Below, one piece after another: positions 35,101-45,981 of a stretch of 64,000 nucleotides of DNA. A program made the position numbers and the translations under genes. How positions within the stretch are numbered: the first letter of the stretch is position 1; every line of letters starts with the position of its first letter. The notes beneath the pieces are model-generated. The model saw only the letters and a program-made list of their open reading frames with translations. It was not told the origin of the DNA and did no database searches. The DNA is from Eleginops maclovinus (lineage: Eukaryota > Chordata > Actinopteri > Perciformes > Eleginopidae), in NCBI RefSeq assembly GCF_036324505.1, contig NC_086364.1, positions 15,764,648 to 15,828,647 of the forward strand, read 5' to 3'.

Positions 35101-35990
35101 TCCCAATGGAGAGTGTCATTTACAGGTTGAACCAATTAAATGACGAATGGAGCAATACAAATTATGTTTAAGTAATTTACACTTAAGTCAATGCTTAAGC
35201 AAAAATAATAAACATTTGCTCATCTCAGCTTCACAAATATGTGGATTCAATGCTTTTCTTTGTCTTAAAAATTGTAGTGAACAGTATATCTTTGGGTTTT
35301 GCACTGATGGTTGGTTAAAACAAACAATAAATATGATGATAACCTTTTAGATGCAGTCTTAATGTTCACCCACCGTTAGTGATCTTCACTCGCTCATCTG
35401 AGGATGCACCTTTAGCTGTTTTCACCTCTGAACAAGAACTTCCATTGGCTGCAGTAACCTGGTGAAATATAGATGTATTTGATGCTGCAGTTTAAAGTGT
35501 TAACTGGATATTAAAACACACACATCACAGTTCATACCTCTTGGTTGGTCTCCACACGTTTGCAGTTTTGTTGCAGTTTGTGCTGGATGAAAGCCTCCAG
35601 CGTGGAGAACTCGGTCTGACAGCGTCCACATTTGTGCACATCTTCATCTGACAGGCAAAGAGAGATGCACATACAGAATCATAAAACTTTGTTAAGTATC
35701 TGTGCCACCTAGCTGGTGTAAACTGCTGACTGAGTGGACTTCTAATTAAGTAAAACTGCAGCGGGACAACAACTAGCTAATGTTGTTGCTAATGGCAGTT
35801 AGCTGCTAGCAACATTTCACGATGGAGGAAGTGAGCTAGGCCCAAACACAATATCTATAAATATATCAGTCTTGATTCAGTTAGAGGATAAACCTTCATC
35901 TCCCAGTGTTGTCTGGATGGTGATCGTCTCGTTGCCGTCCGTCGTTTGCTCCCTCTCTGTTTCTGCCGTATGATTATTTTCTACATTCAT
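29187..35990 (-). CDS. e4f1: Transcription factor E4F1 (C2H2 zinc fingers)
   Basis: Nuclear zinc-finger transcription factor with E3-ligase activity toward p53, controlling cell-cycle and mitochondrial genes (family knowledge). Exons (minus): 35990-35894, 35647-35538, 35458-35374, 35069-34885, 34733-34613, 34521-34369, 32562-32372, 32181-31948, 31614-31509, 31369-31152, 31035-30837, 30747-30584, 29767-29705, 29561-29187. The sum is 2301 bases, 766 residues plus stop, with all phases consistent (human about 784). Seen: an N-terminal CxxC finger-like segment (about 37-61), three fingers at about 148-229 ([30 protein letters not shown], the last ending in Cys, not His), the E4F1-typical [15 protein letters not shown], an acidic linker, then six fingers at about 404-566. 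The C-terminus ends VEIQTVIV. A Tc1-like element sits in the intron between 34369 and 32562. It is divergent from ciao3. Confidence 0.95.
32724..34327. mobile_element. Tc1/mariner-like DNA transposon in an e4f1 intron
   Basis: A 1604-bp element with terminal inverted repeats of about 199 bp (32724-32922 and 34130-34327) that are nearly identical. Both ends start CAGTGGGGCAAAAAAGTATT. The right end is followed by TA; at the left end the expected TA target duplication reads GA, consistent with one substitution. Inside lies a Tc1 transposase gene on the minus strand with disabling changes. The element lies in the same orientation as e4f1 and does not touch its exons. Confidence 0.95.
32939..33962 (-). 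pseudogene. Decayed Tc1-family transposase
   Basis: Cut-and-paste transposase relic of about 340 codons. Recognisable parts: the N-terminal helix-turn-helix ([23 protein letters not shown]), the catalytic DDE blocks (first Asp in WSDETKIE, second Asp in HDNDPKHT, Glu in [14 protein letters not shown], spaced as in DD34E elements) and the C-terminal [11 protein letters not shown]. Two lesions are visible: a small frameshift at about 33919-33922 after about 14 codons, and an in-frame TGA at 33335-33337 between GRLIR and KERMNGAMY. It is non-autonomous as it stands, although its terminal repeats look mobilisable in trans. Confidence 0.93.
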
Positions 35991-37671
35991 GTCTCCGTCT
36001 CTGTCGCAACGCAGCTATAAAGGAGCAAAAACATGGCGGATTTACGACCGCGTAGCCATAACAACACAAGGGCGCCTCTTATGATAGATAGAGGGAAGAC
36101 AACAAGAAAGATTTTATTTTTGTTAAATTATGATTTCTCTTGGATAATAATATGTATGATTTGGAACTTCTACTGGAAATGGGTTTGTTTAAAGTTCAAT
36201 ACAATGTATGTAAAAGAGTATATTCTAATAAATCATATTTTTAAAATGCAATGTGTTACATTCATTATAGTATATGCTAAAAATAAAAACTGACTTTCAT
36301 GTTTTCAAGAAAGACATGGATCTATATGACAAGAAATGTATGATAACTTCTTATTTTATGTCATCTTCATCCGATATTTTTATTTTATAGATATTGTATG
36401 CATCTATTTCATTTAAACTGTTTTATTCGTATCATTATATTTTTAACTGATACAGGAGAGAACAAAAAATACTTTGATCGAATTGTTCTTATAAATGCAT
36501 GTCTGACGTATTTTCTAAACGCTATTCAAATGGTCAGAAATACATTTATATACATACAAATGACATATTTGGCTTCTTATTATCCCTTTATACTGTATAT
36601 GGATTTTAATGGATGATTAAATTATTAAACAAACTAATTTTTAACAATCTTTCTTAGTGATAGTACGAATATATTTTTGTCAACATCCTTCAAACAGTAT
36701 CTGCATCTGCAGCTTCAATGCAGCAGCTTCTAAGATGAATAACAGAGAAGTGCTTATAGAAACATTGAAAACGTATCCAAAAGTAAAAATACCACTGAAT
36801 TTCCTGAGTTGTCTCTTAATATATTCAAGTGTGGGACAGATAAGGAGCAATGGAATAAACAATGTATTTGCCGCACACTGTAGGGCTCTAATGTCCACTT
36901 CAAGCACAACTGCTCTTCATCTGTGGAGTATGCAGAACCATTGCATACATATACAGCTACACACTACATACATACTCATTTTATTAAGGGCCCCGAAAGC
37001 CACTGTGCAGGTCAAGAAATAATGCATTTTATTTTGGTCTTACTGTCTACACTTTCTCATAGTAACCTACAGAGATAACATTTCAATTTATGTAGATAAA
37101 GAGTCTAAATCACAGAAAAGAAAAGAAAATATTGTGAGGCTCCATGTTATGTTACTTTACCTATTTTGGGGATGGATATGTTACATTGTTTTACTTTGTT
37201 ATTTGTGCAGAATACCTAAGGCATTTAATATTGACTTAGAGGCTTTTACAGTTGATAAAGTTACATCAGGATGTGGACAAAGGTTCGGTCAGAAACATTG
37301 ATTTGAGGGGGATTAGTGGATAATATTGCATTTTCCCCCTCAAAGGATCCCTAAATATAAATGTTTATTTAGTAATGGTAGAAAATGGTTAACCAACACA
37401 CAAAGATATGAACTGGAGGCCATACCAGGGATCAATTTGCAGTTTCACAGTTAGAAAACATATTTAATGTTGATACCGTAACTTTTCATGCAGGTTAACT
37501 TGCTCAGAGAAACAAGGAGGCTGTACAAGATCATTAAGTCCATACTGTTAAAGATGACAGGAAATCATTTCAACAGTTGGTTTACAGGGAGGTTTGTCAA
37601 TGTTGGAGTTGAATCAAGGATAACTATTCACGACACAACAGTAAACAACAAACGCTTTACGGCAGTAAAAA
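35991..37671. other. Divergent intergenic region e4f1 / ciao3
   Basis: 1.68 kb between two head-to-head genes. The e4f1 side (35991-36080) is GC-richer and promoter-like; the middle (36100-37450) is strongly AT-rich. I see no coding exon, and the small open frames have AT-driven composition. Confidence 0.65.
36029..36041. promoter_or_regulatory. Candidate YY1 site upstream of e4f1
   Basis: The plus strand contains ACATGGCGGA, matching the ATGGCGG core of the YY1 consensus that is common just around vertebrate housekeeping transcription starts. It lies about 40 bases upstream of the e4f1 ATG. Motif match only. Confidence 0.35.
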
Positions 37672-40600
37672 ATGGCTTCTCGCTTTAGCGGTGTGCTGCA
37701 GTTGACAGATCTCGATGATTTTATCACTCCCTCTCAGGTAGTTGTGTTAATATTACATTTTAAGTTATTAATAATACGTATTGTTAAATTACATCTTTGA
37801 GACTAATGATTTACGCCCCATATAAAAGCAGTAGATGGCGAAAACGTACTCAAATATATGTCAGTATCTGTTAGATGTCATGTCAGTACTGCTGTGTAGA
37901 ACACACTTTTAACATTTGTAATAAATACATAATAAACGCTTGACAAAAATTCGCCATAAAGCACTGTTGACTTATTCTTTAACCGTTAATGGTCGCATAA
38001 ACAGCCAGCGTTGATAATCGAAATTTGCTACGTAGTTAGCTTGCTGCTAATGTTAGCATTTATGTAGCTACGATGACAGAGTTTGAGGTAGTTAGCTAAC
38101 AGGCAATAACTTGTTTTTTCTGGATTAAGTTAGGTTTTACTTTAGCTCAATAGAGAATATAGCAATACAGCTTGTAGTTTTGCTCTCATTGAATGTCCTT
38201 GGTAACTAAAGACCAGGTATTTTCGCCTGTTTACATTATTAAGATTAGTCACCTGCCATAAGCGCAATGATGTGACGTTGTTGATCATTTGTGTTTTTGA
38301 CTCTTGTTTCCTAACCCTTGGAAAGAATCGAGTCATTTCCTGGGGTCTTTTAAAGAAATACAAATTCAACGTCTGTTAAATCTGTCTAGAAATATTGATC
38401 TAAAACTCCTAGTGTTGACCTCAGAAACGTTTTAATTTTTTGTTTTATTTATTAATTACCCTTCCTTTTGTTGTTCTTTCTCAATTCAGTTAGGGGCATT
38501 TGGATGGTGTTATGAATAGCTGTCTTTATAAAGTTTATACAAAATAATTAAAGTTTAGTATGTTGAAGTTTGTTTAAAAGTGTTGTTTCTGCTTTTTAGG
38601 AATGCGTCAAACCTGTGAAAATAGAAAAAAAACATGGCAAATCTGTGGCCAAAATTCAGATAGAAGATGATGGCAGTTATGTCCAGGTCAACAAGGTTCG
38701 TATCGGGACCGAAACATAAACTTTGCGTAAAATATAGGTGTTGCACCAGTGTTTACCTTGAACCCATTCATCTCATATTTGCAGGATGGAGGGAAACAGA
38801 AGCTGGAGAAAGCAAAGATCACACTGAATGACTGTTTGGCCTGCAGTGGCTGCATCACCTCAGCTGAGAGCGTCCTTATCACACAGCAAAGCCATGAGGA
38901 GCTCCTAAAAGTGCTTCAAAACAACAAGGTAGAGATCAACAGATATGTTAGAATGCTTGTGTAGTATGTGTCTGGTTACTATGCTTTTGCAGCCTTTGGA
39001 ATGTGAGAATTTGGGGTTTCACTGTATATATGACTCCCTTCACAGGCCAATGATGCAGAGCATAAGGTGGTGGTGGTGTCAGTGTCACCGCAGTCCAGAG
39101 CCTCCATCGCTGCACACTTTGAACTCAGCAGTACTGAGGCAGGCAGGAGGCTTACTTCTTTCTTTAAAGGCATTGGTGAGTTCAAAAAAATGTCTTCTAC
39201 TTAAGTCATACAACTCAAAGAAAAACTGTACATTTAAATGAGAGGTTGATTAAAGCTAAATCACTAAAGATTATTATCGTTATTGCAGGGGTTCATCATG
39301 TTTTTGACACAAGCTTTAGTCGGACCTTCAGCCTGCTAGAGAGCCAGAGAGAGTTTGTGGAGCGTTTCCATAGGAAAGAGCAGGACAGCAAGTCTCTGCC
39401 CATGCTGACATCGGCCTGTCCAGGTATTCCAATATAAATCCTTGATGTATCATGTTGGAGGGTCCTGACCATGCTAAGCATTTTTGAAGTGTGTCATCCT
39501 CATTTGTCTGCATTGTACTTTAGTGAGATAATACTAACTAGATGTATATATGATTTCAATGTTTGCTTAAACATCTCCCATTTCACCTGTATGTAAATGT
39601 GTTTGTGTGTGTGTTACTCAGGTTGGATTTGCTATGCAGAGAAGACCCATGGGGAGTTTATCCTTCCTTACATTAGTACCACTCGCTCCCCCCAGCAGAT
39701 GATGGGTTCTCTGGTTAAAGGCTATTTTGCTGAACAACAGGTCTGCACATCTCGAATTTGGATAGTATTTTTAATTCATTAAATTTTGAATTGACACTGA
39801 TCTGTGTATATTGTGTGTTGCTAGGGGCTGACTCCACAGCAGATCTACCATGTGGCAGTAATGCCCTGCTTTGACAAGAAACTTGAGGCCTCAAGGCCAG
39901 ACTTCTACCTAAATGAAGCAGAGACTCGAGAAGTAGACTGTGTCATAACATCTGGTACAGTAACTACTCTGATGATACTCTGTGTCTCTATGAAAATGGA
40001 GCATCTTCTCTTATTATTCTTCCCTCATTTGTCCTGTAGGAGAGGTTCAAAAAATGCTGGAGGAGAAAAATGTATCGCTGAACGATGTGGAACCTGCTCC
40101 CCTAGATACAATGTAAGTCCTATGATGTTTTTTTTTTAGCCATAGCAGTATCCCAGAAGAATAGAGGAACTCACACATTACATATTGTTCTTGACCCAGG
40201 TTCAGCAATGTGAGTGAAAGTGAGTTCCTGAGCCATTCTGGGAGTGGGTCAGGGGGTTACCTCCATCATGTCTTCACCTACGCTGCCAAGCAGTTGTTTA
40301 GAGAGGAGGTTAAGGAGCTCACTTACAAAACCCTCAGGTGAGTCTGTCTCATGCTTGGTGGTCATTTTGTGGAACAGTCAATCCTCAGTCCAGTACGAAT
40401 ACACGTTTAAGATACTTTTTAAGGGCCAATTATCTGTATAAAAATGATTTGCATTGGCCTACTTGGCTTGTGTATAGAATGTTCTGCTAACCCTGTTTAC
40501 CCGTTCGACCCCTTTCCAACCCCTGCCACAGGAATAAAGACTTCCAGGAAGTGACTTTAGAGAAAGATGGAGTTGTCCAGTTGAGCTTTGCTTCCACATA

Positions 40601-41096
40601 CGGCTTCCGCAACATCCAGAACCTGGTGCAGAAACTCAAGAGGGGGAAGTCGCCTTACCACTTTGTGGAAGTAATGGCATGTCCGTCAGGTAAACTGGGA
40701 TGTTAACTTTTCCTTTATTTGTGCCTGTGCATCTTTGCTCCATATATTGGCCAAATCAAGACAACAATAAGCACTGCACTACTAATATGATGTTTGCAAG
40801 CATTTTAAAGCAATAATCTTAGCATGAATACCCTTACCTCTTGTTATTATTCAGGCTGTCTAAATGGCGGAGGACAGGTGAAGCCCTTACCTGGTCAGAA
40901 CCCAAAGGAGATTCTCCAGAAGGTCGAGGATCTTTACAAGGCAGAGCGCCCACTATCGCCAGAAGAGGATACCCGTGTGGCAGAGCTGTACCAGTCGTGG
41001 CTGCACAGTGTAGGGGAGGAGAGAGCCAAAGAGCTGCTGCACACACAATACCACACTGTGGAGAAGATGACTAATGGACTTATCATGAAGTGGTGA
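37672..41096 (+). CDS. ciao3: Cytosolic iron-sulfur assembly component 3 (NARFL / IOP1)
   Basis: Part of the CIA targeting complex that delivers Fe-S clusters to cytosolic and nuclear apoproteins; a relative of Fe-only hydrogenases. Exons: 37672-37737, 38600-38695, 38785-38928, 39046-39175, 39289-39423, 39622-39740, 39825-39954, 40040-40112, 40200-40337, 40532-40689, 40855-41096. The sum is 1431 bases, 476 residues plus stop, the same length as the human protein (from memory), with all phases consistent. Visible ligands: Cys24 (SQECVKP) and Cys71/74/77 (DCLACSGC) for the N-terminal cluster; [22 protein letters not shown] and [12 protein letters not shown] carry the H-domain cysteines. The chain ends in Trp (IMKW), as expected for the tryptophan tail used in CIA recognition. 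It is divergent from e4f1 and convergent with hagh. Confidence 0.97.
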
Positions 41097-42327
41097 AGAA
41101 AGCTTTTTTTTATAATCCATGATTAGCAAAGAGTAACACCACAGAACCGTCCAAATAAGTGTGACTTCTGGTAAATTGAAAGATGGAGGGTTTAGATAAT
41201 ACAAACATGATCATTTGCCCTTATACTGCTGATAGTCCTTTCAAATGTATAAATAGTAAAACATTTGTGTGGCAGCTGAAATAACAGAGCTAAATATAAT
41301 CATTCCTTGTTTATTTAACCTTATGATTGTGTATTAAAAAATAAAGACTTTATTTAATTATAGACTTGTTTTATTCATTTTAATGGAATACATCGAACAG
41401 AATTCAGATAGACAGATATTTCTGATTGAATCATCTTAAATCTGTGGTGCAACTATAATCACAAAGTGAGGATCAAATCACGTTGAGAAATGTGTAGAAT
41501 TTGAATTTTGTTGAATTTGAGTGCAACATTATAGAACCGTTCTATAAAAAATGGTGACATCTTAATCATACAAAAATGCATTTAGTAGTTAAATACCCAT
41601 AATTTATAGTTGTAATTATATTTTATTGCAATACTCCAACATATTCTACACGAAAGCAGGACTTCAAATAAACAGGTTTTATTGCTTTTTTCCCCCCCAT
41701 CCAATATTCTTTGTTAGATTGTACTTTACATGCAAAAGAGCATTTGCTATATTGAAAACTAAACGTTAAAACAACACCAGTAGTACACGTAGACAATGCC
41801 ATGCTCACATAATGCTTTAAATTAAATTCTGCCAAATTTTACATAATAAAACAACCAAAATAACTTTCAAGCTAAAATGAAAAGAAATGTCACAAGTGAA
41901 CCTTCCTCAATAAAGCATGTATACTAATGAGTAATTAGTTTAGCAATTAACAGAAACTTTACACATTCCAACATTTGTTCCTCAAGCATCTCCCTGTCAT
42001 ATTTAAGTTGTTACATTTGAAAACTTTTGTACAAACAAACTACAATTGTAGTTTTAACATTGATTTAATATTATAAAATAACATTAAATAGACTCTTAAA
42101 CTCAGATTTACACCGGATTGAACTTCCTTATTTAAAGCACCCAATTAAAAGCCAAATATTCCTTAAAACTACCACACCAATTTCATCCGAACAAACCAAA
42201 TATAATTAAAACAAGTTTATAGCCATATGCGTTTGAAGATGAGTTGTAGATATTTTATGTAATGCACTACTGTCAGCTTGCAGTGTTTTGAGCAGTTAAG
42301 AACCATTCAGCATGACTACACTGGAAA
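41097..42327. other. Convergent 3' region between ciao3 and hagh
   Basis: AT-rich sequence that should hold both 3' UTRs. Minus-strand AATAAA candidates for hagh are at 41622-41627 and 41678-41683, so the two transcripts need not overlap if ciao3 ends near 41365. No coding sequence seen. Confidence 0.6.
41340..41345 (+). terminator. Poly(A) signal of ciao3
   Basis: AATAAA 244 bases downstream of the ciao3 stop codon, in a setting that turns T-rich just after it. Confidence 0.6.
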
Positions 42328-44893
42328 TCACTCCTTGGGCACCCGGAAGCCATCTTTTTCTTTCCGGAGACTTCTCATGGTTTCAATCGGGCTTGTCTCC
42401 TTTACGTGGTCTTGCACAGACTCCTCTCTGAATTTAACAAATAACAGGAATTAGCTCAAAACAAACTATTAAGACACACACATGGATTGTCAGTAAATAA
42501 CTAGTATTTAATCGTGCTTTACATACTTGACTCTCATAAAAGGGTTGAACATGAATTCCTCTGCCAAAGTGGAAGGGACGGTAGGTTCCCCGTTGCTGCA
42601 TTTCTCCTAGAAAACACAGATGCAAATTTGTTTTAATTTTCACTTTTTTCACAGGCTGATCATTTGATTGATGCAATGATTGCTATGATGTGATACATCA
42701 GTTAAATACCTTGGCCCATGCTAGCTTCTCCTGAATGACTTCATTGTCTGGCTCCACATGACGCGCAAATTTCAGATTGCTGACGGTGTACTCGTGACCG
42801 CAATAAACACGCTTAAATCACAAAACACATCGAGTTTAGTCATACAGTTTGAGTGTACTTTATCATGATATGAAATTAAGACTTTCAATAATACCCTTTA
42901 TATTGATATTTATTGGGAATTGACATTTACAGTTTCTGGAGGCAGTTGTCCGAGAATTTCTATCAAGGCTTTGTACATCTGCTCTGCTGTACCCTCAAAG
43001 AATTTACCGCAACCGGCCATAAACAGCGTGTCTCCTGCATGGGGGAAAAAAAAGAGATATCAAAAAAGGTCACAGGTGATGCAGTGCTGTCCTGTTAAAG
43101 CTGTTGTATCAATACTTTTTGGTCAAAGTTGACAGATTTAAAAGCTTTGTCAGAGACTTCATTGTCTCTACTATCACCTGGTATTTGTTTGTGCCTGTTA
43201 TCTGATCTCCTGGATTTGACATACCCGTGAAAACAGCTGGTGGTTCTGTGCTGTTTTCTTTCGTAACATAGTAGCAGATGTGACCAGTTGTGTGACATGG
43301 TGTAAAAAGGCATTTGATATTGAGTGACCCAACCTGGGAAAGAATGACACTAGTGAGCAAACATCAGGCAGGTGAGGATTTATATCTATTCTAGAGTGTA
43401 GAATATACAGTTTAATGGACTTACTTTTAAATTGTTGGAATGAGAAACCTTCTTTGTGATTGCATCCACTCTGTTATCTCCTCCGTAGACCCTCAGCCCT
43501 GGCATTAACCTAACCATCTTTTCATTTCCACTAGCATGATCCCTGAGGAGAGAAAATAAATCAGTGTATTCTTACCACTCTTTGATTCAGCCAAAGGGTA
43601 GTTTCATGCATGTCAAATGGTAGCCAGTGTACACTATGTATAAAAAAAATGAAGCTCACCAGTGGTGATGAGTGGTCAGAATTGTTGTGAGTTTTACACC
43701 ATGTTTTCTCACAGCTTCCACAACCTGTTGAAAACATTAGAGGGTCAAACTGAATCAGTGATACGATTATTCAATCATGCAATTAAAATATAAATGATTC
43801 AACAATAATCTTGATACTTGTTTAAAACCTCTATCAAGCAGATAGTGTGTTTTCCTACAGTGTTGTTTCTGACTTCTCGAATGTGATCATTTGCTATTTA
43901 ATTTTGATTTACATGATCAAAAAATGTGTTTATCAATTGTAAGTTTTGGAGTGCAGAGTTTTGCACTAAATGGCAACAACCTATAAATAATACAATTATA
44001 AGTGTAGGAAGCATTGAGATTATCTATCTAAATATAGGTAGTTATACAAAATTGTGTCTGAAATCATGTAAAATAGACATACAGAACACATAGTGAGAAA
44101 AGTGATCAATTAAAGAGCACTTCAATATAATATAATAATATAAAATGCAAGGACCTTTATTGGCTCCACAGGGTCAACAACAGCTGCTTCTTTGGATTCC
44201 TCATCTATCAGAAGGTACATGTAGTTGTCACTGAGAGCTGGGAGAAGTTCAATCTTCATGTTTGCTTGTTCCACCAGAGAGGACTTCCTCACTGCGCTGT
44301 GAAGGAGGGCAGCTGCCTGGGCCTTTACTTCCAAAGGTGCTTCATTAGAAGAATATACAATTCAATATTTGGCAGACTGACACGATGACGCTCTCTGTTT
44401 TTAAACATAATCTGTTCTATAGCAATACAATTAAATGGTTTTATAACAGAGACCCTTAAACCTAGATACGTGTTTATTTTATACTGCCACACAAACCGGA
44501 AACGAATGCTAATATGGTCAAGTAGTCAACCTATAAGCGAACAAAACACCAAAACCAAGTGAACGATGTTAGCTTCAACGCTAACTTTTAAAATGCATTA
44601 CACGTTTTCCACCTAGCTACTGCCTATCCTGACTATTAAGGATGATGTTATGTAATAAGGTGCAGATGTTTGCTCCGACAACTCTTCATGTGTTCATGTG
44701 ACAGCTCTCTTTTTCGACCATAACAAAAACAAACTTAACCATCCGTAACAAGTTAACAATCCTATAACTACGCAAGCTAACGTGCTCAGAGAGATGTTTA
44801 CGTACTGTAAAGTAGTGGGAACTTACCAAATTTCAACGCTGTTGCTGCTCCAAGCAGAGTGCAGGCACTCCCTACTAGTGACTTGAATAACAT
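42328..44893 (-). CDS. hagh: Hydroxyacylglutathione hydrolase (glyoxalase II)
   Basis: Hydrolyses S-D-lactoylglutathione to D-lactate and glutathione, the second step of methylglyoxal detoxification. Exons (minus): 44893-44827, 44339-44155, 43724-43660, 43542-43425, 43333-43225, 43034-42931, 42811-42710, 42606-42527, 42427-42328. Total 930 bases, 309 residues plus stop (human 308, from memory), phases consistent. Metallo-beta-lactamase fold: the THHHWDH metal motif spans the 43660/43542 splice; the further ligand regions are CHTTGH, FTGDTLF and CGHEY. The C-terminal substrate-binding part has LKFARHVEP and NPFMRVK. The first ATG gives a 50-residue basic/hydrophobic leader ([15 protein letters not shown]), and an internal Met starts [16 protein letters not shown]. 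This matches the known mitochondrial and cytosolic forms made from alternative starts. It is head-to-head with fahd1. Confidence 0.97.
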
Positions 44894-45299
44894 AACAACA
44901 CCAGATAAAGGCTAATCTCATTCGTAGAGTAAACCAGAAAAGTTTGGTTTATTTCCGCGTCCGTCTCCTCTTCAACTTTAACCTCACAGGCTCGACCAAT
45001 CAAGTATGGGGGAGTGGATCGTGAATAATGTAAAAAACGAAAATAAATCTTATTTAGCTATGTGTTCACGCACACTTATGTAAATGTACAAACGGGTTGA
45101 TGTAAAGGATATTTATTTTCTAATTGAGCACTGATATATTTAAAATGCATTGTTTTTTAAAATTATTTTCGCGTTAACTGAAAGTCCTTTCAGGCTTGCC
45201 GTAGGTTAGAAATTCGTTTCAGGGTCAGTCAAAGTTTAGTTGACTGTTCACTGGTTCTGACAGCCTCAAAGCGGCTGAAAACCGACACATTCCTCCTCA
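44894..45299. promoter_or_regulatory. Bidirectional promoter region hagh / fahd1
   Basis: Only 406 bases separate the two divergent start codons, so both promoters must lie here or overlap the 5' leaders. A CCAAT box is visible at 44996-45000, near the hagh side. No TATA box is clear. The same gene pair is adjacent in human (from memory), which supports a conserved shared promoter. Confidence 0.6.
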
Positions 45300-45962
45300 A
45301 TGACGGCACGAAATATATCTCGATTCTGGGAATGGGGGAGAAAGATCATTTGTGTTGGCAGAAACTATGCAGACCACGCTAAAGAGCTGAAAAATGCGAT
45401 TCCTACAGAGCCTATCCTGTTTCTGAAGCCACCTTCTGCATATGTCAAAGAGGGCTCCTCAATCCTTGTGCCACTGTATTCCAGCAACCTGCATCATGAA
45501 GTGGAGCTAGGAGTGGTGATCGGGAAAGGGGGCACGGCCATCCCTCAGTCTGCTGCTATGGAACATGTTGCAGGCTATGCTCTGTGCTTGGACATGACAG
45601 CCCGGGACGTCCAGGATGTGTGCAAATCCAAGGGTCTACCGTGGACTATGGCCAAAGCTTTCAACACCTCCTGTCCGGTCAGCGAGTTCATCCCCAAAGA
45701 GCGCATCCCTGACCCGGGGAACGTGACCCTGTGGCTGAAGGTGAACGACCAGATCCGGCAGAACGGCTGCACCTCCCAGATGATTTTCTCCATCCCCTAT
45801 CTCATCAGCTACATCAGCGAGTTCATCACCCTGGAGGAGGGGGATCTCATCCTGACTGGGACCCCTAAAGGTGTGTCAGCCGTGCAGGAGCATGATCAGC
45901 TGCAGGCTGGGATCGAAGACGTTGTCACCATGAGCTTCAGAGTGGACAGACAAGAAAAGTAG
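45300..45962 (+). CDS. fahd1: Acylpyruvase / oxaloacetate decarboxylase FAHD1
   Basis: Mitochondrial enzyme of the fumarylacetoacetate hydrolase family: it hydrolyses acylpyruvates and decarboxylates oxaloacetate. It is an intact single-exon frame of 220 residues, full family length (human about 221). Seen: CVGRNYADHAKE with the catalytic His/Glu pair, FLKPPSAY, the metal ligands in NLHHEVELGVVIG (two Glu) and LCLDMTARD (Asp), KGLPWTMAK, IFSIPYLISYIS and the EEGDLILTGTPKGV turn. The N-terminal MTARNISRFWEWG is short and basic, compatible with mitochondrial targeting. Vertebrate FAHD1 is normally intronless in its coding part, so a single exon does not indicate a retrocopy. Confidence 0.97.
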   Translation: MTARNISRFWEWGRKIICVGRNYADHAKELKNAIPTEPILFLKPPSAYVKEGSSILVPLYSSNLHHEVELGVVIGKGGTAIPQSAAMEHVAGYALCLDMTARDVQDVCKSKGLPWTMAKAFNTSCPVSEFIPKERIPDPGNVTLWLKVNDQIRQNGCTSQMIFSIPYLISYISEFITLEEGDLILTGTPKGVSAVQEHDQLQAGIEDVVTMSFRVDRQEK

Positions 45963-45975
45963 TTTGAAAAAACAA

Positions 45976-45981
45976 AATAAA
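45976..45981 (+). terminator. Candidate poly(A) signal of fahd1
   Basis: AATAAA begins only 14 bases after the fahd1 stop codon, which would give an unusually short 3' UTR. Later signals may also be used. Confidence 0.4.

Noticed and set aside
36033..36293. Plus-strand open frame starting ATGGCGGATTTACG upstream of e4f1
   Set aside because: The ATG is better explained as a YY1-type promoter motif; the rest is AT-rich with no similarity.
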